Of a stretch of 7,762 nt of DNA, positions 1 to 6,353 are shown in pieces (positions within the stretch are counted from its first letter, which is position 1; each line of letters starts with the position of its first letter). The position numbers and the translations under genes are program-made. Below the pieces are notes generated by a model. It was not told where the DNA came from, ran no database searches, and saw only the letters and a program-made list of their open reading frames with translations. Origin of the DNA: an uncultured Flavobacteriales bacterium (GTDB lineage Bacteria; Bacteroidota; Bacteroidia; Flavobacteriales; Crocinitomicaceae); assembly GCA_946478775.1 (NCBI GenBank), contig CAMLDR010000191.1:1-7762 (forward strand). The letters run 5' to 3'.

Positions 1-174
1 TGCCGACTGCGTATACGCAATGGTTCCGGAACTACCTCCAGCTTTAAAAAAGTTAGCTGCAACCTCCTGTCCCGCTCCAATTTCAGCGAAACAACCATAA
101 ATGTCACTTGTTAGATTAATTTTCAAGGCTTTCTCCTCGGTGGTTAATCTTCTTTCGTCTACCATTTCTTCCAT
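1..174 (-). CDS. Conserved cytosolic protein of unknown function, N-terminal 58 codons only (cut by left edge)
   Basis: An open frame on the minus strand starts at ATG 174 and runs without a stop to base 1, giving 58 residues. Residues 29-47 form a highly conserved-looking block, FAEIGAGQEVAANFFKAGG, followed by SSGTIAYTQSA. From memory, this block opens a family of roughly 450-500 residues found in Bacteroidota and cyanobacteria. Its members are often labelled 'TonB-dependent receptor' or 'nicotinate-nucleotide adenylyltransferase', and I know of no support for either label. The visible N-terminus is acidic and hydrophilic (MEEMVDERRL), with no signal peptide, so the protein should be cytosolic and is not an outer-membrane receptor. 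A second ATG at 165 (Met4) is an alternative start. The gene lies 39 bases downstream of the MauG-like gene on the same strand, but has its own exact -7 element. The family assignment is by motif recognition. The function is unknown. Confidence 0.8.
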   Translation of the reverse strand, partial: MEEMVDERRLTTEEKALKINLTSDIYGCFAEIGAGQEVAANFFKAGGSSGTIAYTQSA

Positions 175-184
175 ATCACTTGTA

Positions 185-192
185 CAAATGTA
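185..192 (-). promoter_or_regulatory. Bacteroidota-type -7 promoter element TACATTTG
   Basis: Read on the minus strand this is an exact match to the Bacteroidota -7 consensus TAnnTTTG. It lies 10 bases upstream of ATG 174, so a transcript from it would have a leader of only a few bases, or about 15 if ATG 165 is used. No clear -33 TTTG was found. The element is embedded in a small inverted repeat, GTACA-tt-TGTAC, at 182-193, which could be a binding site or chance. Confidence 0.5.
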
Positions 193-213
193 CGAACTAT
201 TAGACTTACTTCG

Positions 214-1293
214 TTAAGGGTTTAACGGTTTAAAGTCCGGATTCGTTACAAAATTATAATCCGTTAACGTTAACAAAAAGGATTTCAGCTGATTACGCTG
301 ATTTTGATCCAACTGAACCCCACCCATACTTGCAAATTCCATCAAAGGATCTATCGTTGCTGAGTGCTGAACTCCAGTCGAATAATGTTCAATCACATCA
401 TCCAATGTTGCAAATCTTCCGTCATGCATATAGGGTGCTGAAAGTGCAATGTTCCGGAGTGTCGGAACCTTAAATTTTCCATTATCATTTGCATTATTCG
501 TTATTGCTCCTCTTCCCAAATCGGAAAACACCCCATCCAGGCCGTTATTCGAAAACTTCTGAACCTGCATCAGGGTTCCGTTATGGCAATGGAAACAATC
601 TGCACCATTTAAACTTTTAAAGAGATCAAAACCGGCCCATTCTTCTGAAGTAACCGAATTTTTGATTGCTGCTTCGGAAGCATTCAGCGGAATATTATTA
701 GCAAACTTGTACATCACATCGTATTTGGATTCTCCCGAGATCATTGTCCGCAAGAACTGGGCCAATGCTTTGGCCACATGTGATTCATTGAAATCCACTA
801 CGCCAAAAGCTTTGAAAAACTGGTTGCGGTAAACTCCATCTGCTTTCAGACGTGAAATAGCATCTTTCCATTGCAAATGCATTTCAACCGGATTCGGTAC
901 CGGTTCCAGAATTTGTTCCTCCAGGGTATGTGCTCTTCCATCCCAAAAGAAACTGGTTTGCCAGCCCAAATTAACCAGTGCCATAGCATTTCGAACCCCC
1001 ATTGCTCCATTCACTCCCTCTGAAAACTGATTCCCATCTGAAAAAGAAGCATCCGGAGCGTGACAGGATCCACAGGAAATCGTGTTATTCAAAGACAAGT
1101 TCTTTTCATAGAAGAGCATTCTCCCCAATAAAACTCCTTCTTCCGTCATCGGATTATCCGAAGGAATGTTCATCTGCGGAAAATGACTGGGTATCTTTAA
1201 GCTGTACGGAGTTGGATCGTAACCCACCTTTTCCTTCGTACACGCTAAGAAAAGAACCAATGAGAGCAGTATTCCAAAAAAGAGTCGATTCAT
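214..1293 (-). CDS. MauG/cytochrome c peroxidase-type diheme lipoprotein, probable MbnH-like partner of MbnP
   Basis: This 359-residue exported diheme enzyme has a lipoprotein signal peptide with lipobox LFLAC (Cys18). Two c-type heme sites are visible, CGSCH at 74-78 and CFHCH at 233-237. Other family landmarks are FFWDGR at 116-120, whose Trp117 matches the tryptophan between the hemes in this family, LRTMISGESKYD at 181-192, and LRNIALSAPYMHDGRF at 279-294. The sequence VIEHYSTG at 300-307 places a tyrosine (Tyr304) about where MauG has its unusual tyrosine heme ligand and classical peroxidases have methionine. This points to a MauG/MbnH-like oxidase rather than a simple H2O2-detoxifying peroxidase, but the alignment was done by eye. 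The ATG overlaps the stop of the upstream MbnP-like gene by four bases, so translation is probably coupled and the two products probably work together. The enzyme should act in the periplasm, anchored to a membrane. Membership of the diheme family is near certain. The MbnH role is inferred from the neighbour. Confidence 0.93.
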   Translation of the reverse strand: MNRLFFGILLSLVLFLACTKEKVGYDPTPYSLKIPSHFPQMNIPSDNPMTEEGVLLGRMLFYEKNLSLNNTISCGSCHAPDASFSDGNQFSEGVNGAMGVRNAMALVNLGWQTSFFWDGRAHTLEEQILEPVPNPVEMHLQWKDAISRLKADGVYRNQFFKAFGVVDFNESHVAKALAQFLRTMISGESKYDVMYKFANNIPLNASEAAIKNSVTSEEWAGFDLFKSLNGADCFHCHNGTLMQVQKFSNNGLDGVFSDLGRGAITNNANDNGKFKVPTLRNIALSAPYMHDGRFATLDDVIEHYSTGVQHSATIDPLMEFASMGGVQLDQNQRNQLKSFLLTLTDYNFVTNPDFKPLNP

Positions 1294-2045
1294 AATGCGC
1301 TTATTGATGCGGCGAAATTCTGCCGCGCTTTTTCGGTTAAGGCATTTTGAGACGGCGCCATGCTGTGGGTCGTGTATTCCGTTTTCACATCCAGTGCGTT
1401 TCCGCTATTTTCGAAAAATTTCTTCAGGTCCAGCTTCAACCAAGCTTCATTAACCGTTGAACTTACAACCGACCAGTTGAGGTTGCTAATTGTCTTATTC
1501 GTGAAATATCCATCTGTGCCCACATGATACACCAGGTTGTGATTACAATTCGTAATTCCATCCACAAGGGTATCTACTTTTGCTTCTACTTTGAAAAAGA
1601 TGTATCCCGGACTCCAGTCCCAATGCATATCATTCGCAATGGCGATGTTCAACGGATTATTGGTGGGAAATTCACTTGGATCACTGTGATTGATGGAAGG
1701 AGGAACTCCAATTCCAAACTGAATGGACGAAGGATTGGAAACTACCTGGTTGGCCTGAAATACCAAAGTACCCGTTTCACTAAAATTAAATAAGGCCGCA
1801 TCTTTCAGAACACTTCCTCCGGATTGAATATCTGTGAAATAAGCCTTTAGTTCCACAAACTCGATTTTATAACCGTTGCTCAGGGTATAAACCGAATCTA
1901 ACACTAAATTTTCGCTTCCAAATACAGGCTTTAACGACAACTTACTTTGCTGGACAACAGGTGTATCAATCACATCATCCTTCTTCTTTTTACAGGAGAA
2001 CAGAGTAACACACACAAGCAACGCAAGAATCGGGAAATGTTTCAT
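1290..2045 (-). CDS. MbnP-like copper-binding lipoprotein
   Basis: This 251-residue lipoprotein has a signal peptide ending in lipobox LFSC (Cys18). The mature start is rich in lysine and aspartate (CKKKKDDVID), which resembles Bacteroidota surface-export signals. The body carries the layout of the MbnP family: a beta-rich start with GYKIEFVELKAYFTDI near 58-73, IQFGIGVPPSINHSDP near 108-123, MHWDWSPGYIFFKVEAK at 140-156, and YHVG at 173-176. In characterised members a tryptophan is converted to kynurenine by a diheme MauG homologue, which creates a copper site. Trp142 or Trp144 in HWDW is the obvious candidate here. His120, His141, His174 and His227 are possible metal ligands, but I cannot assign them without an alignment. 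It is the first gene of the operon and overlaps the diheme enzyme gene by four bases, as expected for a substrate-enzyme pair. The MbnP assignment is by motif and context. Copper binding is inferred. Confidence 0.82.
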   Translation of the reverse strand: MKHFPILALLVCVTLFSCKKKKDDVIDTPVVQQSKLSLKPVFGSENLVLDSVYTLSNGYKIEFVELKAYFTDIQSGGSVLKDAALFNFSETGTLVFQANQVVSNPSSIQFGIGVPPSINHSDPSEFPTNNPLNIAIANDMHWDWSPGYIFFKVEAKVDTLVDGITNCNHNLVYHVGTDGYFTNKTISNLNWSVVSSTVNEAWLKLDLKKFFENSGNALDVKTEYTTHSMAPSQNALTEKARQNFAASISAL

Positions 2046-2058
2046 TCAGTTGTTTTAC

Positions 2059-2066
2059 CAAATTTA
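2059..2066 (-). promoter_or_regulatory. -7 promoter element TAAATTTG for the MbnP-MauG operon
   Basis: This is an exact TAnnTTTG match on the minus strand, 13 bases upstream of ATG 2045, so the leader would be short. No convincing -33 TTTG is seen at the usual distance. It is the only good promoter candidate ahead of the two-gene operon. Confidence 0.5.
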
Positions 2067-2149
2067 AAACAATGCCAAGAGAATTCCTAAAATAACACGA
2101 AGTGTCCGCCGGATTTTCGGTAATTTCGGGAGTTTATTGATTGATCGGT

Positions 2150-5100
2150 ATGAATTCGGATGTTAACAAGCCATTTTTGATCGTAAACGCTTCTGCCGGA
2201 AGTGGTAAGACGTACAATCTGGTGCGTAACTACCTCCGTTTACTGCTTTCCGAAAATGACGACAGAGCAGAGATCAGCCAGATCATGGCCATGACTTTTA
2301 CCAACAAAGCAAGTATTGAAATGAAATCACGGATCATGAGTGATTTGAATAAACTTGCCAATGGAAAAGAGGATACGAACAGGTACCTGGAAGAAATTGC
2401 AGCTTTTGTAGGAACCACACCCGAAGCAACCCGAAGCAGGGCCCGCATTGTTCTTCGGAAAATCCTTCATCAATACGAGGATTTTAATGTCATGACCATT
2501 GACAAATTCAATCTTCGTTTAATCCGTTCATTTGCAAGAGACCTCGACCTTCCGGATAGTTTTGAGATTTCCCTGGATGATACCTTGATCCTTGAAAAGG
2601 CCATTGATGAACTTTTGAGTAATATCGACGCTAAGAACCAAACCAAACTTTATCAGCTTGCGTTGAATTTTGCGAAATCCAACCTGGAGGAAGAAAATGA
2701 CTGGAACCTGAAGAAGATCCTTTTATCGAAAGCCAAAGTCCTGACCAATGAAGGGTATTTCCAGATTATCCGGACACTTTCCAAAACGGATTTTAAAACA
2801 GAACAGCTGGATTTGTGGAAATTGCAGTTTAGGTCAGAGAAAGAGGAGTTGACTATTCGGCTGAACAGCTTAAACAGATTGCTTTTGGAAGCCGGAATCG
2901 ATGCCAATTCTTTTGCAGGAAAAAGCACGACTTTCAATCCGATTGTTTTCAATTTGCAGCTGGCAGCCGAACCAATACTCTTCTTAAAAGAAAGCAAACG
3001 CACGGATGCAAACCTAAAGAACATCCTAAAAACGATCGATGAAGGAAAGGAAACGCAATTTTCACCGGTTTACCTGGAATTTCTTCAGTTCATTAGCGAT
3101 AAAAGCGCTTATTGGATCGAACTCGATTTTAAAATTCAGCAATTTCACTTACTAGCCATTCTCAAGGAACTGGCTTTAAGTATGGACGATATCCGGAACA
3201 AAGAATCCATTATCCGGGTAAGTGAATTCAATAAGCTGGTGGCCGAATTGGTCCAGAATGAAGATGCCCCTTTTATTTATGAGCGTTTGGGATCCAAATT
3301 CAATCACTTTTTCCTGGATGAATTCCAGGATACTTCACGTTTGCAATGGCTCAATATTGTTCCACTGATCCACAATTCCCTGGGAGGTAATTACTTCAAT
3401 TTTATTGTCGGCGATCCGAAACAATCCATTTATCGTTTCAAAAATGGCGTTGCGGAACAGTTCATTGCCTTACCTGCGATCTACAATCCGGAGGAAGAAC
3501 CCTCCATTCAGCTGCGTTCCCAATTCTTCCAAAAAATGGGAAAAGTGGAAGGTCTGGAAGACAACTGGCGTTCGGCCGAAGAGATTGTCCATTTCAATAA
3601 TCAATTTTTCGAAGAGCTCCTGCCCTTCATGCCGGAAAGCGGACAGGGATTTTACCAACACCTGAAACAGCATCCAAAAGGTAAAGAAGGGGGTTATGTA
3701 GAACTCATACTGAATCCGCAAAAAGAAACAGACGCTGCAAAATTCACCAATAATCAATTATTGAAGTGGGTGCAACAATGCATTGCCGATGGCTATAAAC
3801 CACATGAAATCTGTGTCCTGGGAAGAAAGAAACGCGACTGCAACCAATACGCTAACTTTTTAAAATCACGAGGCTACCAAATTGTTTCTTCCGATTCTTT
3901 GCTGGTAAACAGCGATCAATTCGTTCAATTAACGATCTGTTACTGCAAGTGGAAAGTCAATCGTTTTGATTTTCAGCGCGCCATGCAATTCGCTTATTTT
4001 TACTTTGAGATCCTGGGCAAGAAAGACGCTTTTAAAACATACGGAGATTGTTTCCGGACGGATGCTGATTCCAAAGTCTATTTTTCAGAACAGCTTTTCT
4101 TTGAAAGCAGTCGGTTGAATGCCGATTTCCTGGATGCAAGTTTCCAGAATATTTATTCCTTACTGGTGGATTTCTTAATGTTGGTGGGATTAGATTCGAT
4201 CGAAAACACCTATTTGCAGCAGCTGCTGGATTTGGCTTACCAGTTTGACATGTCGAATGGCCCCGACCTGATGGAGTTCATCCATTATTATGAGAAGAAC
4301 CAAAGTAAATTCAGTGTGCAGCTTTCTGAAAATGAGAATGCCATTCAAATCATGACCGCTCATAAGTCAAAGGGCCTGGAATTTCCGGTTGTTATTATTC
4401 CTTCTTTTAATTTCTTCAGTGGCGGAAATAACAATGATTCCTATTTGATGGAGATCAATGATCACATTGTGGAAACTAAAATGAGCAAATTTGAGGCGGC
4501 TATTCCTGTTATACAAGCTGAGGCTGAAAAAGAAAATGCTGCTCAGCAAATGGATGCTATCAATTTATTGTATGTGGCATTCACCCGGCCGCAAGATCGT
4601 TTGTACGCTATCAATATAAAAAGTCACGGGAACAGCTTTTACGACAAATTCAACGCCATCCTGACAAACTTGTTTCCCGAAGCAGCCGAAGAAAACAGGT
4701 TTCATTTAAAATTTGGAACGACTCCTGAGATTAAGCATCATTCGCAGAAAAACACAACAGATTATAGTCCCCAATCCATTCGCAACTTTTTGTGGTTCCC
4801 GGAAATCAGTATCCAGTCTACGAAAGAACAGGAAGAGGACAGTTTAACGAATGAGCAACGCATCGGAAAGCAGTTCCATTTCATCATGGAAAAATCGCAT
4901 TCCAGGGAAACCGCTTTCTCTGCTCTTCAGACCGGTCTTTTGAAAGGCGAGATCGAGCAGGATTTCGAAGCTATTTTAGTCAATCTGCTGGAAGAAGCTT
5001 TCGCAAATACTTTGTTGACAGAACTGTTTCATGCGGGAAAACATTTGAATGAACGCACGCTGATATTTGATTCGAAAACCAGGTTACGGCCCGATAAACT

Positions 5101-5293
5101 CATTGTTTCCGATCAGCACACGGTTGTGATTGATTTTAAGACCGGGGAAAAAAGTGCCAAGCATGAGAAGCAGGTACTGGGATATATGCATGTGTTGCAG
5201 CAAATCGGTATGTTGAACATTCAGGGGTATTTGTATTACAGCGGTGGATTGGGATTGGTGGAGATTCAGACAGATAATCACCAACTATTCTAA
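2150..5293 (+). CDS. AddA/RecB-type ATP-dependent helicase-nuclease
   Basis: This 1047-residue SF1 (UvrD/Rep-class) helicase has a C-terminal nuclease and acts in double-strand break repair and DNA end resection. All helicase motifs are visible: Walker A ASAGSGKT 14-21, a motif Ia-like TFTNKAS, Walker B DEFQD 390-394, GDPKQSIYRF from 421, NWRS 472-475, TAHKSKGLEF 736-745, and LLYVAFTRPQDRL from 806. The nuclease is complete, with G906-x3-H910-x3-E914, Asp982 in LRPDKLI, the pair Asp995/Lys997 in IDFKT, and the QxxxY motif Q1008/Y1012. Length and domain order fit Bacteroidota AddA. An in-frame TTG at 2141 would add three residues. ATG 2150 is preferred because it is a standard start directly before the conserved FLIVNASAGSGKT block. 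A weak -7-like TAATTTCG lies at 2121-2128. No addB-like gene adjoins it: the upstream neighbour is the divergent MbnP gene and the downstream neighbour is a convergent lipoprotein gene. Family and activity are secure. AddA versus another RecB-like type is likely but not proven. Confidence 0.95.
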   Translation: MNSDVNKPFLIVNASAGSGKTYNLVRNYLRLLLSENDDRAEISQIMAMTFTNKASIEMKSRIMSDLNKLANGKEDTNRYLEEIAAFVGTTPEATRSRARIVLRKILHQYEDFNVMTIDKFNLRLIRSFARDLDLPDSFEISLDDTLILEKAIDELLSNIDAKNQTKLYQLALNFAKSNLEEENDWNLKKILLSKAKVLTNEGYFQIIRTLSKTDFKTEQLDLWKLQFRSEKEELTIRLNSLNRLLLEAGIDANSFAGKSTTFNPIVFNLQLAAEPILFLKESKRTDANLKNILKTIDEGKETQFSPVYLEFLQFISDKSAYWIELDFKIQQFHLLAILKELALSMDDIRNKESIIRVSEFNKLVAELVQNEDAPFIYERLGSKFNHFFLDEFQDTSRLQWLNIVPLIHNSLGGNYFNFIVGDPKQSIYRFKNGVAEQFIALPAIYNPEEEPSIQLRSQFFQKMGKVEGLEDNWRSAEEIVHFNNQFFEELLPFMPESGQGFYQHLKQHPKGKEGGYVELILNPQKETDAAKFTNNQLLKWVQQCIADGYKPHEICVLGRKKRDCNQYANFLKSRGYQIVSSDSLLVNSDQFVQLTICYCKWKVNRFDFQRAMQFAYFYFEILGKKDAFKTYGDCFRTDADSKVYFSEQLFFESSRLNADFLDASFQNIYSLLVDFLMLVGLDSIENTYLQQLLDLAYQFDMSNGPDLMEFIHYYEKNQSKFSVQLSENENAIQIMTAHKSKGLEFPVVIIPSFNFFSGGNNNDSYLMEINDHIVETKMSKFEAAIPVIQAEAEKENAAQQMDAINLLYVAFTRPQDRLYAINIKSHGNSFYDKFNAILTNLFPEAAEENRFHLKFGTTPEIKHHSQKNTTDYSPQSIRNFLWFPEISIQSTKEQEEDSLTNEQRIGKQFHFIMEKSHSRETAFSALQTGLLKGEIEQDFEAILVNLLEEAFANTLLTELFHAGKHLNERTLIFDSKTRLRPDKLIVSDQHTVVIDFKTGEKSAKHEKQVLGYMHVLQQIGMLNIQGYLYYSGGLGLVEIQTDNHQLF

Positions 5294-5313
5294 TCCCGCT
5301 CCTCAAAATACGG

Positions 5314-5331
5314 ATCCCGCACGTGCGGGAT
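5314..5331. repeat. 18-bp perfect palindrome between convergent genes (REP-like or bidirectional terminator)
   Basis: The sequence ATCCCGCACGTGCGGGAT is a perfect palindrome 20 bases after the helicase stop, in the 96-base gap before the convergent lipoprotein gene. As RNA it folds as a 7-bp, GC-rich stem with loop ACGT. On the plus strand it is followed by only three Ts, and on the minus strand by a weak T-rich stretch, so it could act as a modest terminator both ways. The eight bases AATCCCGC also occur at 5292-5299. It may belong to a dispersed palindrome family, which cannot be tested here. Confidence 0.5.
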
Positions 5332-5389
5332 TTACCCAGTTGGAATGCGGTATTCAGACGAATTTCAAACAAGCATCGCCTATTGAATT

Positions 5390-5752
5390 CTATTGCTGTT
5401 TATCCAAAAACACCACCCCTTCCGCTATGCGAAAAACCAGGGAGTTTTTATCCATATCTTCAATTAACCAATCAATTTCATCTCCGGCACCTTCCTTTAC
5501 CTTAATGACGTTTTTCTGTGTTATGCGGTAAATGCCGTGAATGGTATCCTGGCCATAAATAACAAAGGGGAAACCGGCATCATTGTCCTTGTCTCCCCCT
5601 GTAAATTCATAAACTTCCGAATGGTATACATATTCACCATTGTTCTTCAGCATTTTTGAATAGTTCCATTTTCCTTCGAGGCGGTTTATTATCCGCTGTT
5701 TTGCACAGGAAAAAAGAAAAAAAAGTGAAGCGATGAATAAAATGTAACGCAT
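5390..5752 (-). CDS. Small lipocalin-like lipoprotein, function unknown
   Basis: This 120-residue protein has a signal peptide and lipobox LFSC (Cys16). The mature start CAKQRIINR is basic and lacks the acidic stretch of surface-export signals, so periplasmic anchoring is more likely. Soon after comes LEGKWNYSKM near 25-34, a G-x-W motif at the start of the first beta strand as in lipocalin-like domains. The rest alternates polar and hydrophobic residues, as in a small beta barrel (YHSEVYEFTGG, IHGIYRITQKNVIKV, LVFRIAEGVVFL). No cysteines other than Cys16 and no catalytic motif are seen. Its ATG lies one base after the frr stop codon, so it is probably co-transcribed and perhaps translated by reinitiation, although a link to ribosome recycling is not implied. 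The gene is very likely real. The lipocalin label rests on the GKW motif only. Confidence 0.8.
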   Translation of the reverse strand: MRYILFIASLFFLFSCAKQRIINRLEGKWNYSKMLKNNGEYVYHSEVYEFTGGDKDNDAGFPFVIYGQDTIHGIYRITQKNVIKVKEGAGDEIDWLIEDMDKNSLVFRIAEGVVFLDKQQ

Positions 5753-5753
5753 C

Positions 5754-6317
5754 TCAGATAGTCATTATATCTTTTTCTTTTGCATCAGCCAAATCATCTA
5801 CCTTTTTGATAAAAGTATTGGTGATGTTCTGAATTTCATTCTCTGCATCTTTGGTCATGTCTTCAGAAAGACCATCTGCTTTCAGGCTTTTAACCATATC
5901 TAAAGCATCTTTACGGTTGTTTCTGATTCCAACTTTTGCATGCTCAGCTTCCGCTCTTGCTTTTTTAACCAGGTCACGTCTGCGCTCCTCAGTCAAAAGC
6001 GGAATTTGAATAATCAACTGCTCTCCGTTATTTTGTGGATTCAACCCCAGATTCGCATTCATGATTCCTTTAGCGATCTCATTGAGCATGGATCTTTCAA
6101 ATGCCTGAACAGTCAATGTACGGGCATCCATAGTGCTCACGTTACCAACCTGCTGAATAGGAGTCGGGGAACCGTAATAATCCACCATCACTCCGGAAAG
6201 CATCGATGGAGTGGCTTTTCCTGCTCTTACTTTTGTCAATTCGTTTTCCAAATGATCCAACGATTTTGCATTGGATGACTTCAAATCATCGTAAATCAGT
6301 TCTAACTCTTCGGTCAT
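5754..6317 (-). CDS. frr: Ribosome recycling factor (RRF)
   Basis: This 187-residue cytosolic protein, close to the usual 185, acts with EF-G to split the post-termination ribosome. Domain I helices carry VRAGKATPSML at 30-40 and the C-terminal ERRRDLVKKARAEAEHAKVGIRNNRKDA from 111 to 138, with Arg132 matching the arginine known to be essential in E. coli. Domain II is represented by VDYYGSPTPIQQVGNVS at 45-61. No key position looks altered. The ATG at 6317 gives the standard N-terminus. The gene follows pyrH by 36 bases on the same strand, the conserved bacterial order, and is followed at a one-base gap by a lipoprotein gene. A TAAATTTA stretch just upstream of the start resembles a -7 element with one mismatch, so some independent transcription is possible. 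Confidence 0.98.
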   Translation of the reverse strand: MTEELELIYDDLKSSNAKSLDHLENELTKVRAGKATPSMLSGVMVDYYGSPTPIQQVGNVSTMDARTLTVQAFERSMLNEIAKGIMNANLGLNPQNNGEQLIIQIPLLTEERRRDLVKKARAEAEHAKVGIRNNRKDALDMVKSLKADGLSEDMTKDAENEIQNITNTFIKKVDDLADAKEKDIMTI

Positions 6318-6331
6318 AGTCTATCTAAATT

Positions 6332-6349
6332 TATCCACCGTGGCGGATA
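6332..6349 (-). repeat. Small hairpin in the pyrH-frr gap
   Basis: On the minus strand TATCCGCCACGGTGGATA pairs its ends with one G-U pair, giving a stem of about 7 bp and loop CACG. It occupies half of the 36 bases between pyrH and frr. No T-run follows, so it is unlikely to be a strong terminator. It could stabilise one part of the mRNA, mark a processing site, or be a relic of a short palindromic repeat. Confidence 0.45.
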
Positions 6350-6353
6350 GCTA

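Noticed and set aside
212..227. 6-bp inverted repeat CGTTAA/TTAACG at the stop of the diheme enzyme gene
   Set aside because: The stem is AT-rich and weak, and no T-run follows on the minus strand, so I do not call it a terminator.
1002..1295. Plus-strand open frame of 97 codons over the diheme enzyme gene
   Set aside because: It is antisense to a gene with clear heme motifs, has an odd composition and shows no recognisable domain.
2141..2149. TTG start three codons before the helicase ATG
   Set aside because: ATG 2150 is a standard start immediately before the conserved Walker A region. The extra residues add nothing recognisable.
2150..5293. Reading the helicase-nuclease as part of a phage-defence system
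   Set aside because: The domain order matches housekeeping AddA, and no defence partner genes lie beside it.
5136..5531. Overlapping frames on both strands across the end of the helicase gene and the convergent gap
   Set aside because: They overlap the nuclease motifs or the lipoprotein gene, and none has a signal, domain or promoter.
5940..6278. Plus-strand open frame of 112 codons over frr
   Set aside because: It lies wholly antisense to the conserved ribosome recycling factor and encodes no recognisable motif.
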